Made by a program: the position numbers and the translations under genes. Positions 36,552-45,676 of a stretch of DNA of 64,000 nucleotides are shown piece by piece (the first letter of the stretch is position 1; each line of letters begins with the position of its first letter). Source of the stretch: KBS-83 sp051025295 (lineage in GTDB: Bacteria; Acidobacteriota; Terriglobia; Terriglobales; Acidobacteriaceae); assembly GCA_051025295.1 (NCBI GenBank), contig JBMGJV010000007.1. One strand, 5' to 3'. The notes under the pieces were generated by a model that made no database searches, was not told where the DNA came from, and saw only the letters and a list, made by a program, of their open reading frames with translations.

Positions 36552-37409
36552 ATGCGACTGATGGCTGTGGACTGGTCGGGAAGTCAGGACGTGGGCGGCC
36601 AGCGCAAGCACATCTGGGTGGCCGAAGGCGCCGATCCCGCCGCTGTCACGCTTACGAATGAGCGCACCCGCGAGGAGACGATCGCGCATGTGGTCGCCGC
36701 AGCCGCTTCTGATCCGGAACTGGTTGCCGGCTTTGACTTCGCATTCAGCTTTCCAGCGTGGTTCACGCGCAGCCTCGGCGTCGCAGAGGCGCCGGCCTTG
36801 TGGCGGTGTGCGGCGAACGAGGGCGAGCGCTGGCTGACCGGGTGCGAGCCGCCGTTCTGGGGACGGCCCGGGCGCAGCTGCCCGGAAGGACATCGCGCCG
36901 TGCCGGGCTTGAACGGCAGTGGCTGGCTGGGCTATCGCGTGACCGATCGCGACGCCGCCAAGCGGGTCGGGCGGCTGCCGTCATCACCATTTCAGGTGGG
37001 CGGTGCGGGCGCTGTCGGCACCGGCTCGGTGCGCGGCATGCCGTGGCTGCTTGCGCTCCGTCGTGCGGGCTTCGCGATCTGGCCGTTCGACGAGCCACCT
37101 GATGAGCCGCGCTGCCCGATCGCGCTCGAGATCTACCCGCGCCTGTTCACCGGGCGTACAAAGGTCAGCCAGGCCGCGGCGCGGGCGCGATGGCTCGATC
37201 AGCCGAGTTGCAGCGAAGTGCCGGAACAGGCGCTTGCTGATGCGCGGCGTTCGCCCGATGCGTTTGACGCCCTGGCTGCTCTGCTCGGCATGATGCAGCA
37301 CCGCGATGAACTGGCACACCTGCCAGCTTGCAGCAACGCTGACCGCAGGCTCGAAGGGGCCATCTGGATGCCGCGCGACGATGCATCGCCCGCAGGCGCG
37401 CAACTGTAG
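36552..37409 (+). CDS. DUF429-like protein
   Basis: A 285-residue soluble protein starting MRLMAVDWSGS, with VAGFDFAFSFPAWF in the first third and ALEIYPRLFTG later. These Asp-containing strands match the RNase-H-like fold of DUF429-type proteins. Ending DAFDALAALLGMM is also typical. The biochemical activity of the family is unknown. AGAGGAGAG lies upstream of the ATG. It is nine bases before alaS, so may be in the same transcript. Confidence 0.7.
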   Translation: MRLMAVDWSGSQDVGGQRKHIWVAEGADPAAVTLTNERTREETIAHVVAAAASDPELVAGFDFAFSFPAWFTRSLGVAEAPALWRCAANEGERWLTGCEPPFWGRPGRSCPEGHRAVPGLNGSGWLGYRVTDRDAAKRVGRLPSSPFQVGGAGAVGTGSVRGMPWLLALRRAGFAIWPFDEPPDEPRCPIALEIYPRLFTGRTKVSQAAARARWLDQPSCSEVPEQALADARRSPDAFDALAALLGMMQHRDELAHLPACSNADRRLEGAIWMPRDDASPAGAQL

Positions 37410-37418
37410 ACTTGAGCT

Positions 37419-40115
37419 ATGCAAGTGCGCTCCGGCAACGAGATTCGTGAGATGTTTCTTCGCTTTTTCGAGGAGAAGGGGCACCGTCGCGTGCACTCGT
37501 CCTCGCTTGTCCCGCAGAACGACCCCACGCTGCTGTTCACCAATGCGGGCATGAACCAATTCAAGGATGTGTTTCTTGGGCTCGAGCATCGCGACTACAA
37601 CCGCGCCACCTCGTCGCAGAAGTGTGTCCGTGCCGGGGGCAAGCACAACGATTTGGAGAACGTCGGCTTCACGCGCCGCCACCACACGTTCTTCGAGATG
37701 CTCGGCAACTTCAGCTTCGGTGACTATTTCAAGCGTGACGCGATTGCCTTCGCGTGGGAGTTGGTCACGTCGGACAAGTGGTTCGGCATCCCGAAGGACC
37801 GCCTCTACGTCACTATCTTCAAGGGCGAGAATGGCGTGCCGCGCGATGAAGAGGCGCACAGCTACTGGCGCGAGCAGGGCGTTCCCGCGGATCGCATCTT
37901 CGAGATGGGCATGAAGGACAACTTCTGGCAGATGGGCGACACCGGCCCATGCGGGCCCTGCTCGGAGATCTTCTACGACATGGGGCTCGCTGCATCTGAA
38001 ACCGGCAAGAATCTGCCGTTCGGCGAAGACGATGCGCGCTATGTCGAGATCTGGAACCTCGTCTTTATGCAGTTCGATCGCAGCGCAACCGGCGAGCTGG
38101 CGCTGCTGCCCAAGCCGTCGATTGATACGGGAGCAGGGCTTGAGCGCATGGCCGCCGTCCTACAGGGCAAGCTGTCGAACTTCGAGACGGATCTATTCGT
38201 TCCGCTGATTGAACGGGCCGCGGAGTTGACGCATACGCGGGGGGATCTGCTCAGCAATCCTTCGCTCCGCATCATCGCCGACCACGCACGCGCCGCGACA
38301 TTTCTCATCAGTGATGGCGTGCTGCCCGCGAACGAGGGTCGAGGCTACGTGCTGCGCAAGATCCTGCGCCGCGGTATTCGGCACGGACGGCTGCTCGGCC
38401 AGGCCGAGCCCTTCATGTACGAAATGGTCTTCGCCGTGCGCGATGAAATGGCAGGGGCCTATCCGGAACTGGAGGAATCCGCCGACCGAGTCAGCAAGGT
38501 CGTACTCGCGGAGGAACGTCAGTTCGCGCGTGTGATGGAGCAGGGGCTGGTGCGGCTGGAGCAGGATTTTGCCCCTCTGCTCGCTGAAAAAAAGAGTGCT
38601 GGCACGGTGACGTATGCCGGTGTCAAGGCATTCCATCTATACGAGACCTACGGTCTACCGCTCGACTTCATGGTCGATGCCGCGCGCGATCAGGGCATCG
38701 AATTCGATCTGACCGGCTTTGAGACAGCACGCGCTGAAGAGCAGGCACGTGCTCGCGCTTCCTGGAAGGGCGGCGCGAAAGCGTCGGCCAGCCCGGCATT
38801 TCGCGAGCTGCCGAAGACAGTGTTCGAGGGCTACGGCCACCTCATCTCCACTGGCTGCGACGTGCTCGCACTGGTGCGCGGCGGCGTCGGTGTGCCGGCG
38901 GCCGAAGCAGGCGACGAGGTCGAGGTCGTGCTCAACCACACATCGTTCTACGCCGACTCCGGCGGCCAGGTTGGCGATCGCGGCTGGTTGCGTTCGGACG
39001 ATCACAACGCGGTGATCGCCGATGTGCTCGGATGCGTCATGCCCGTGCAGGGCGTGCGCGCGCACCGCGTCAAGCTGCGTCAACAGCTAGCCGTCGGCAT
39101 GCGTGTCGATACCGTGGTCGATGCCGAGTTCCGCAACGCCACGCGACGCAACCATACCGGCACGCACCTGCTGCATGCCGCATTGCGGTCTGTGCTGGGT
39201 CCACATGTGAAGCAGGCTGGCTCGCTGGTCGATCCCACCCGGTTGCGCTTCGACTTCTCGCACTTCGCCTCGGTAGCAGATGAAGAGCTTGCGGATATCG
39301 AGACGATCGTCAATCGCCAGGTGCTGGGCAACACGCCTGTGGTGACGCTCGAGGATGTGCCGATCGATGTCGCCGTCAACGAGCTGAAGGCGATGGCCCT
39401 GTTCGGCGAAAAGTACGGTGAGCGCGTGCGCGTCGTGAAGATTGGGGACTTCTCGGCAGAGCTGTGTGGTGGCACGCACACTGGCGCAACGGGTGAGATT
39501 GGCGTGCTGAAGCTGCTCGGAGAGTCGAGCGTTTCCTCGGGCGTGCGGCGCGTCGAGGCAATCAGCGGTCTGGGTGCGCTCTCCGAATTTCGTCGCGACT
39601 ACGACGCTGCGCAACTGGCATCGCAGGTTGGCGGCGGCGCGGACACTGCTCCCGCGGACGCACTGCGCCAGCGCTTCGCGGCGCAGGAAGAGGAGATCCG
39701 CAAGCTGCGCCGTGAGCTCGATCAGGCACGCATGAAGTCGGCTGCGTCGTCAGTTGCGTCGGCGGCAGACCAGGCGGTCGAGATCAAGGGCGTCAAGGTG
39801 CTCTCGCAGCGCGTGGCGTCGCTTGATCGCGGACAGATGCGCACTCTCGTCGACAACCTGCGCGGCAAGCTTGGCTCGGGTGTGGTCGTGCTCGGCTCGG
39901 CGGCGGAGGATGGCAAGGTTGCGCTGATCGTTGGCGTCACTAAGGACCTGACGGATCGCGTGCAGGCGGGCAAGGTCGTCGGCCAGATCGCGCAACGGGT
40001 TGGCGGCTCGGGTGGCGGACGTCCGGACCTTGCAGAGGCCGGCGGCAAGGATGCAACGCAGCTTGATGCGGCGCTTGCGAGCGCGCCCGAGGTGGTCGGC
40101 AGCATACTCGGCTGA
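37419..40115 (+). CDS. alaS: Alanyl-tRNA synthetase
   Basis: An 898-residue class II aminoacyl-tRNA synthetase. The catalytic domain has EIREMFLRFFEEKGH, FTNAGMNQFKDVFLG and HTFFEMLGNFSFGDYFK. The editing domain has the zinc motif HTGTHLLHAALR (HxxxH) with a later CGGTH. The C-terminal DHHA1-like part contains the Gly-rich GGSGGGRPDLAEAGG. It charges tRNA-Ala and clears Ser/Gly mischarging. Length is normal, and no mutation is seen in key motifs. Confidence 0.98.
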   Translation: MQVRSGNEIREMFLRFFEEKGHRRVHSSSLVPQNDPTLLFTNAGMNQFKDVFLGLEHRDYNRATSSQKCVRAGGKHNDLENVGFTRRHHTFFEMLGNFSFGDYFKRDAIAFAWELVTSDKWFGIPKDRLYVTIFKGENGVPRDEEAHSYWREQGVPADRIFEMGMKDNFWQMGDTGPCGPCSEIFYDMGLAASETGKNLPFGEDDARYVEIWNLVFMQFDRSATGELALLPKPSIDTGAGLERMAAVLQGKLSNFETDLFVPLIERAAELTHTRGDLLSNPSLRIIADHARAATFLISDGVLPANEGRGYVLRKILRRGIRHGRLLGQAEPFMYEMVFAVRDEMAGAYPELEESADRVSKVVLAEERQFARVMEQGLVRLEQDFAPLLAEKKSAGTVTYAGVKAFHLYETYGLPLDFMVDAARDQGIEFDLTGFETARAEEQARARASWKGGAKASASPAFRELPKTVFEGYGHLISTGCDVLALVRGGVGVPAAEAGDEVEVVLNHTSFYADSGGQVGDRGWLRSDDHNAVIADVLGCVMPVQGVRAHRVKLRQQLAVGMRVDTVVDAEFRNATRRNHTGTHLLHAALRSVLGPHVKQAGSLVDPTRLRFDFSHFASVADEELADIETIVNRQVLGNTPVVTLEDVPIDVAVNELKAMALFGEKYGERVRVVKIGDFSAELCGGTHTGATGEIGVLKLLGESSVSSGVRRVEAISGLGALSEFRRDYDAAQLASQVGGGADTAPADALRQRFAAQEEEIRKLRRELDQARMKSAASSVASAADQAVEIKGVKVLSQRVASLDRGQMRTLVDNLRGKLGSGVVVLGSAAEDGKVALIVGVTKDLTDRVQAGKVVGQIAQRVGGSGGGRPDLAEAGGKDATQLDAALASAPEVVGSILG

Positions 40116-40175
40116 TCGGGATTGCGGGGTCCGTTACGATGATGACGCTCTCTTCTTAACGGAAGAGAGCGCATC

Positions 40176-40856
40176 ATGAACGACGTAGACCAAGAGGAAC
40201 GACCGATGCTCGATGTGCACCCGCCGCATGAGGCGGCGCATAGCTGGCGCGACATCCTGATTCACCTGGCCACCATCACGGTCGGCCTGTTCATCGCGCT
40301 GTCGCTTGAAGGCTGCGTGGAGTGGCAGCACCATCGCCACCTGGTGCGTGAGGCGCGCGAGAACATCCGCACCGAAATTGAGGACAATCAGAAGGAGCTG
40401 CGCAGCGACATCGACCACATCCACCAGGAGCAGGCCGACATGAAGCACAATGTCGAGGTGCTTTCGGCCCTGCGAAACAACCTGAACGAGAGGGGTCTTA
40501 ACGTTACGCTCCGTTTGGAAAGTGCGTCTCTGCAGGACGCAAGCTGGAGCACGGCCCGGACCACTGGCGCGCTCGCCTTCATGGGCTATCCGGAGGTGAA
40601 GCGTTATGCTGCGCTTTATGATCAGCAGGCTCTCTTCACCGGAGAGAGCTCCCGCGTCGGCAATGTGTACGCAGAGTCGTTCCAAATCTTCGCCAGGTTT
40701 GATTTGGATAAGAAATCTGATGACCCGGTAAAGAAGGCCGATGTGAACGCCGCCCTTCAGAAGGTACTCGCGGTGCAGGGCGAACTGCTGATCTACAACG
40801 CCATCGCGGAAGAGCTCAATCGTATGTACACCAAGGCGCTTGCCGGCCAGTCCTGA
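40176..40856 (+). CDS. Hypothetical membrane-anchored protein
   Basis: A 226-residue protein with one N-terminal transmembrane helix (ILIHLATITVGLFIALSLEG) followed by a long charged, coiled-coil-like helix (HLVREARENIRTEIEDNQKE, LRSDIDHIHQEQADMKHN) and a C-terminal helical part. Similar one-helix proteins are common in acidobacteria, but no function is known to me. The start has GGAAGAGAG upstream; a second Met 11 residues later is possible. GC is slightly lower than in alaS. Confidence 0.65.
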   Translation: MNDVDQEERPMLDVHPPHEAAHSWRDILIHLATITVGLFIALSLEGCVEWQHHRHLVREARENIRTEIEDNQKELRSDIDHIHQEQADMKHNVEVLSALRNNLNERGLNVTLRLESASLQDASWSTARTTGALAFMGYPEVKRYAALYDQQALFTGESSRVGNVYAESFQIFARFDLDKKSDDPVKKADVNAALQKVLAVQGELLIYNAIAEELNRMYTKALAGQS

Positions 40857-40939
40857 AGTGGGCGCGACCTTCCGACCTGGCCAGTGTTGAAGTAGGTATC
40901 CGGAGGATTCACCGGAGACGAGCGGCGGGTGCCGCCACC

Positions 40940-40945
40940 TATAAT
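40940..40945 (+). promoter_or_regulatory. Possible -10 box of the amidase gene
   Basis: A perfect TATAAT lies 35-40 bases before the ATG at 40980. The expected -35 position is GACGAG, not close to TTGACA, so this is a partial match. If it is the -10 box, the transcript starts near 40952 and the earlier in-frame ATG at 40944 is excluded. Confidence 0.4.
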
Positions 40946-40979
40946 GAGGGCTCTGGCGCGAAGTCTCCGTCGATCATTT

Positions 40980-43487
40980 ATGCCGGCACGGCTCTTTCCC
41001 TCGTCCGTCCTGCGGCGCGGTTGTCTCGCTGCCCTGGCGATCTTCGCGCTGCTGCCGTCGGCAGCTCATGCGGCGCGGCACACTGCCTTTGAACGTGCCG
41101 AGCAGTTACGCGATGCACTTGAGGGCAAGCCCGAGGGCGCCCGCAATCGCGGCGATTACGAGCGCGTGCTCGAGGCGTACCGCTCCGTCTATCACGCAAA
41201 TCCCGGAGACTCGAAGGCCTCCACCGCCGTGAACATGGTGGCGGGACTGCTTGCTGAAGAGGGCCGTGTGCTGGGGGACGAGAAGCCATCGCACGACGCG
41301 ATCGGGCAGTTCGAATTCCTTCGCGCGCAATACCCGGCGAGCCCTTACGGCGAGTCTGCGCTGCTGGCCGAAGGTTCCATCTACCTGCACGATCTGCATG
41401 ATCCTGCGTCAGCCCGTGCCGCATACCAGCACTTCCTGAAGAGCTACCCGCATCACCCGCTCGCAGCGCAGGCGCGCGCCGGGCTGCGCGAGACCCGTCA
41501 CCAGAGCGCAGCGCAGGTCGCTCAAGCAGCGCCCGCGACTCGAACGTCGCCCCAGAGTCCGACCCACGAAGTGAGCTCGGCGCGGAATACGCCGGTCCAG
41601 ACCAAGCCGCTGCATTCCGCTGTCGCGCAACCCGCGACGCCCACAACTGCGTCGGCACCAACACGGACTGTGGCTCCACGCGAGAACGAGTTAACGAAGG
41701 TCGAACAGGCGCCTGCACTGTCCACGCCAGTCGCGGACTCGGCTGTCGCGATATCGGTGCGGCAGACGCCCGATGCTGCGGCAGGGCAGCCGCTGCTTAC
41801 CGGCGCGATGCGCACCGCGGCACAGCAGCATCGTGGGCGGCTGCCGGTTGTCACCAATGTGCGGCACTGGTCCACACCGGTCTATACGCGGGTCGCGATC
41901 GATCTGCAGGATCAGGTGCAGTACGAAGCGGCGCGTGTGCCGAATCCGGATCGGATCTACTTCGACCTGCACGGCGCGCGCGTTGCGCCGGAGCTGATCG
42001 GGAAGACAGTCACGGTGACAGATGACGGATTCCTGCAGCGCATCCGAGTGGCGCAGTTCTCGAACGATGTGACGCGCATCGTGCTGGACGTCAGCCAGGT
42101 CAGTGACTACTCGGCATTCTTCCTGCCCAATCCGTGGCGTCTCATCATTGACATCCACGGCCGTCGTCCGGGCAGCGCCGCTCCGCAGTATGCAATAGCC
42201 AGTCAGGCAGAGCGCCCGGCACAGCCGGTGGCGACGAGCGCCGACGCGAGCAACGCGAGCACGCCCCAGGCGACACGTGAGCTGCGTGACATCGCATCGC
42301 TGGGTGCTCATCCGGACCAGGTGAAGGCGACCAGCCGCCCGACGACCGGACCGATTTCGGCCAACGTGGCACGCGTGCCCGGAAGCTCCCGGAAGAGCGA
42401 AACGAAGCCGGACAGCGAGAGCGAAGACGAGGGCGCGAAGCTCGATCTGCCGGGCGCTGCGCCCGACGCAACAAACACACCACACAGCCGATCGCGCCAC
42501 AAGCCAGCGCGTCCCGACAGTCAGACAACCACTGATCGAGCAGTGAAGCCGGCGGACCCTGACAGCACGAAAGCACCGGACCCGCCTACGCGCGTAGTGG
42601 TCGATGACGGCGATGCGGACGCATCCGATGCCACTCCGGCTACCGCGCATGTCGAGACGCCGCGCATCCCACCGTCGCAAGCCCCTCTGCCGTCACCTAC
42701 TCCGTCGCGCAGCGCTGCGCGCGAGGCGCGCTCGACGCTCGATGGACAGCGCTCCCTCACGCGCGCGCTTGGGCTGAAGATCGGGCGCATCGTGGTCGAC
42801 GCCGGGCACGGCGGGCACGACTCCGGCACACTCGGGCCGGGCGGGATCGAGGAGAAAGACATCGTGCTCGATGTGGCGTTGCGGCTTGGCAAGCTGCTGC
42901 ACGATCGGCTTGGTGCGGACGTGACATACACGCGTGACGACGACACGTTCATCCCGCTCGAACAGCGCACCGCAATCGCGAACAAGGCGCAAGCGGACCT
43001 GTTCATCAGCGTGCACGCGAACTCAAGCTCGGACCCGACAGCGCGTGGCGTCGAGACGTACTATCTGAACTTCACCACCTCCCCGGATGCGCTCGAAGTC
43101 GCTGCGCGTGAGAATGCCGTGTCGGATCAGTCGGTGCATGAGCTCGCCGGGCTGGTGAAGAAGATCACGCTCAAGGACAAGATCGACGAGTCGCGTGAGT
43201 TCGCTGTCGATGTGCAGCACTCGCTCTACAGCGGACTCGAGCGGGACAATCCCGGCCTGCGAGATCGGGGCGTCAAGAAGGCGCCGTTCGTCGTGCTCAT
43301 CGGGGCCAACATGCCGTCGATTCTGGCAGAGATCTCGTTCCTGACGAACCCCTCGGACGCGACGGAACTGCGTCGCGGGGAATACCGTGAGCGCATCGCG
43401 GAGTCGCTCTATCGGGGCGTCGCGCACTATTGCAGCGGGCTCAGCGGTCTGCGCATTGCGGCGAATACACGCGCGCCGGGGCAGTAG
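40980..43487 (+). CDS. N-acetylmuramoyl-L-alanine amidase with TPR and AMIN domains
   Basis: About 835 residues. A signal peptide (RRGCLAALAIFALLPSAAHA) is followed by TPR-like helices (ALEGKPEGARNRGDYERVLE), an AMIN domain (VTNVRHWSTPVYTRVAIDLQ to WRLIIDIHGR), a long Pro/Ser/Thr/Asp-rich linker, and a C-terminal zinc Amidase_3 domain: IVVDAGHGGHDSG, the EEKD Glu, ISVHANSS and the catalytic Glu in LAEISFLTNP. It cleaves the glycan-peptide bond of peptidoglycan at division or turnover, with AMIN targeting it to the septum or wall. Typical AmiC lacks the TPR part. The frame is open to 40929, but 40980 begins a good signal peptide. Confidence 0.9.
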   Translation: MPARLFPSSVLRRGCLAALAIFALLPSAAHAARHTAFERAEQLRDALEGKPEGARNRGDYERVLEAYRSVYHANPGDSKASTAVNMVAGLLAEEGRVLGDEKPSHDAIGQFEFLRAQYPASPYGESALLAEGSIYLHDLHDPASARAAYQHFLKSYPHHPLAAQARAGLRETRHQSAAQVAQAAPATRTSPQSPTHEVSSARNTPVQTKPLHSAVAQPATPTTASAPTRTVAPRENELTKVEQAPALSTPVADSAVAISVRQTPDAAAGQPLLTGAMRTAAQQHRGRLPVVTNVRHWSTPVYTRVAIDLQDQVQYEAARVPNPDRIYFDLHGARVAPELIGKTVTVTDDGFLQRIRVAQFSNDVTRIVLDVSQVSDYSAFFLPNPWRLIIDIHGRRPGSAAPQYAIASQAERPAQPVATSADASNASTPQATRELRDIASLGAHPDQVKATSRPTTGPISANVARVPGSSRKSETKPDSESEDEGAKLDLPGAAPDATNTPHSRSRHKPARPDSQTTTDRAVKPADPDSTKAPDPPTRVVVDDGDADASDATPATAHVETPRIPPSQAPLPSPTPSRSAAREARSTLDGQRSLTRALGLKIGRIVVDAGHGGHDSGTLGPGGIEEKDIVLDVALRLGKLLHDRLGADVTYTRDDDTFIPLEQRTAIANKAQADLFISVHANSSSDPTARGVETYYLNFTTSPDALEVAARENAVSDQSVHELAGLVKKITLKDKIDESREFAVDVQHSLYSGLERDNPGLRDRGVKKAPFVVLIGANMPSILAEISFLTNPSDATELRRGEYRERIAESLYRGVAHYCSGLSGLRIAANTRAPGQ

Positions 43488-43532
43488 AAGTGGATGTGCC
43501 GGGCCGGGTACCTGAGGAGTAATCTGGAGGAA

Positions 43533-44699
43533 ATGCAGTCCCGTTTCCGAGTTCCGCTCCCCTTCTCTTTGTTGCTCGCCGTTTCACTGGCTCCGGTCGT
43601 GATCGCGCAGCCTGCCGCTTCGAAAACTGCGCATCCCAAGCAGCCGAACATGGCGATGGCTGCCCCCGCACCGCTGCTGCCGGAGAGCTTTGCCGGATTT
43701 GCGCTTGAGGGTCGCCTTGAGAAGTCGACCGAGCCGGGCACCGTCGATCCCACGAACGCGCAAGTGCTGGTGGAGTACGGCTTTCGTGACTTCGCTACCG
43801 GCACGTACAAGAACAACATCAACTCCGTCACGCTGCGCGCCATCCGCTTCGGCGACGCCTCGGGAGCCTACGGGGCCTACACCTTCTATCGCATCCCGGG
43901 CATGCACCCGGAGGACATCGGCAAGAGCGCAGCCGTCAACGGGTCGCGTGTCATCTTCTGGAATGGCGCAACCGTGGTGGACGCGAAGTTCGATCACCTG
44001 ACCGCGATGTCCGCGGCGGAACTCCGCGAACTCGCCGACAGACTGCCGATGGTCAGCGGCTCGGCCGGAATCCCGCCAGCGCTGCCCGGATTCCTCCCGC
44101 GGCAGAATCTCGAACCGACGCACACCCGTTATTCGTTGGGGCCGCAGGCGTACACGTTGAGCGGTGGCGTGCTGCCCGCGACGCTGATCGACTTCTCGAA
44201 GAGCCCCGAAGTGCTGAGCGGCGGCTTCGACCTGTCGAGCGGCGAGGGCACGCTGACCCTGATCGAGTACCCGACCCCACAGATCGCGGCGGATCGCGAG
44301 CGGGCCATCGCGGCATATCTGAGGGCCGGCAGCACGAGCCAGCCGCCGTTTCCTGAGCCGCTGGCCGCAAGCAACACGCAGGCGCTCATGGCCAAGCGCA
44401 GCGGATTGCTGGTCGCGATCACGAGTGGTGCCATCGACGCAGGCGACGCGCACAAGCTGCTCGACCGGATTCACTACGAAGCCTCGGTGACCTGGAACAA
44501 TCCTGCCGGGTACGTGCCGGAGACGACCAAGGCTGCGAAGCTACTCTCGAACGTCATCATCTTCTGCCTGATCGCCTGTGGCGCTACATTCCTGCTCGGG
44601 ATCTTTCTTGGCGGCGGCCGGGCGCTTTACCGGGTGCTCCGCGGCAAGTCTGCGTCGACGGTGGACGAGATGGAATTCATCAAATTGGACCTTCGCTAG
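43533..44699 (+). CDS. Exported membrane-anchored protein, DUF6599-like
   Basis: A 388-residue protein with a signal peptide (LPFSLLLAVSLAPVVIAQ), a large exported domain (FAGFALEGRLEKSTEPGTVD, AYGAYTFYRIPGMHPEDIG, RVIFWNGATVVDAKF) and one C-terminal helix (VIIFCLIACGATFLLGIFLGG) before a short cytosolic tail. The layout agrees with a family annotated as DUF6599 in acidobacteria, from memory. The start at 43533 has GGAGG just upstream; the longer frame to 43494 looks unnatural. Function is unknown. Confidence 0.7.
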   Translation: MQSRFRVPLPFSLLLAVSLAPVVIAQPAASKTAHPKQPNMAMAAPAPLLPESFAGFALEGRLEKSTEPGTVDPTNAQVLVEYGFRDFATGTYKNNINSVTLRAIRFGDASGAYGAYTFYRIPGMHPEDIGKSAAVNGSRVIFWNGATVVDAKFDHLTAMSAAELRELADRLPMVSGSAGIPPALPGFLPRQNLEPTHTRYSLGPQAYTLSGGVLPATLIDFSKSPEVLSGGFDLSSGEGTLTLIEYPTPQIAADRERAIAAYLRAGSTSQPPFPEPLAASNTQALMAKRSGLLVAITSGAIDAGDAHKLLDRIHYEASVTWNNPAGYVPETTKAAKLLSNVIIFCLIACGATFLLGIFLGGGRALYRVLRGKSASTVDEMEFIKLDLR

Positions 44700-44922
44700 G
44701 CGACGGAACAGTCGTGGCATCCGGGTAGATTCTGGCTGAATGGTCTCGGTTTGAACCGGAATCGGTGCAACTCTGAGAGCAACCCGCAGAAATCAGGCGG
44801 CTTATTGCTCTCGGGCAGGTACTTACGTGAACAAAAGGCGAACACTTGACAATTCGCCGCCTTGGCAGGAGAATTTGCTAACCCGTTGAAAACGATGATC
44901 TTAGCAGGTGCTGGATTTGGTC

Positions 44923-44951
44923 TTGACACCCCAATAGGCCGCCCATACTAT
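44923..44951 (+). promoter_or_regulatory. Near-consensus sigma70 promoter
   Basis: TTGACA at 44923-44928 and TACTAT at 44946-44951 with exactly 17 bases between them. This is the best sigma70-like promoter seen in the window. No start codon with a ribosome site follows before the terminator. Confidence 0.7.
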
Positions 44952-44957
44952 GACGCC

Positions 44958-45035
44958 AAGAAAGTTCTGATGGCCTTGCCTCCGTTGGAGCTATTCTCCC
45001 TAAGAAAAAGCCACCCTGTTGCCGGGTGGCTTTTT
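44958..45035 (+). ncRNA. Candidate small RNA, about 78 nt
   Basis: Starting ~7 bases after the -10 box and ending at the T-run, a ~78-nt transcript is predicted. It has a short internal hairpin (CTCC GTT GGAG), a single-stranded A/U-rich stretch and a strong 3' terminator stem. No tRNA, 6S, tmRNA or SRP-like feature fits this size and fold. A regulatory RNA is an inference. Confidence 0.5.
45005..45035 (+). terminator. Rho-independent terminator of the candidate small RNA
   Basis: AAAAAGCCACCC (45005-45016) pairs with GGGTGGCTTTTT (45024-45035) around a 7-base loop: a 12-bp stem ending in five T. The symmetric A/T ends mean it could work in both directions. Confidence 0.88.
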
Positions 45036-45433
45036 CGTTGCGCAAAACGGGCAGGGAAGAGCTGTCCGTCCGAGCCTTGAACCCGTCGGGGAATTGACTG
45101 ATAGGAGCGTTACAGACACCCTGTGAGCGATGATTAGCCTGCTCCGGCCCCCTTACCTCCTGCGGCCGTCTGGGGCTCGTCGTAGAGCCGAGCTGAAGGA
45201 CTCGGGCCCGGGTGGTATGGAGACGGCATGCAGACGAAGGTGCAGCGTGCGATCTGCCCATCTTCGGGCTTCCTCGCCATGCGGCGGTGATCGATGAGGT
45301 AAGTCGACGCGGCATCACGCGCGACCCACGCCTAAGCTGGGCGACTCGTCAGCGCAGCGTTCCTGGTGCGCTTTTCCGCAGGGTCGTGACCTTTACCGCT
45401 GCTCGCGCGGAACGCTACAATCAGCCGAGGAGC

Positions 45434-45509
45434 GCCGACGTAGCTCAGTTGGTAGAGCAGCCGATTCGTAATCGGCAGGTCACCGGTTCAAGTCCGGTCG
45501 TCGGCTCCA
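45434..45509 (+). tRNA. tRNA-Thr (anticodon CGT)
   Basis: Acceptor stem GCCGACG/CGTCGGC (45434-45440 with 45499-45505), D stem GCTC/GAGC, anticodon stem GCCGA/TCGGC with loop TTCGTAA giving CGT at 45467-45469, T arm ACCGG-TTCAAGT-CCGGT, discriminator T and encoded CCA at 45507-45509. It reads the threonine codon ACG. Confidence 0.97.
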
Positions 45510-45676
45510 CAGGACCGGGTATCCACTTCGGTTCTCTCCGAGTTTTGTACCTCTTTTTCCTCTTCTATTTTGGCTGCTGCGGTTGCGCGTCTGCGCCGCG
45601 CTCCGGATAATCGCACCAAGGCGCCTCCCCGTCTGCCACCTCCACCGCGGAGCGTGCTGGCAGGGCCGGGAGGCAG

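Larger units (their letters stand above)
44700..45433. other. Long intergenic region holding a candidate small RNA
   Basis: A 734-base gap without a convincing protein gene. It contains a near-consensus promoter at 44923-44951 followed by a terminator at 45005-45035 (listed separately). A second TTGACA at 44846-44851 has only a poor -10 (GAGAAT) after 17 bases. 45036-45433 shows nothing beyond the approach to tRNA-Thr. A short open frame on the minus strand (44696-44929) has no ribosome site and is not supported. Confidence 0.6.

Noticed and set aside
44846..44874. Second TTGACA as a promoter
   Set aside because: The best -10 at 17 bases is GAGAAT, too weak to list as a promoter on its own.
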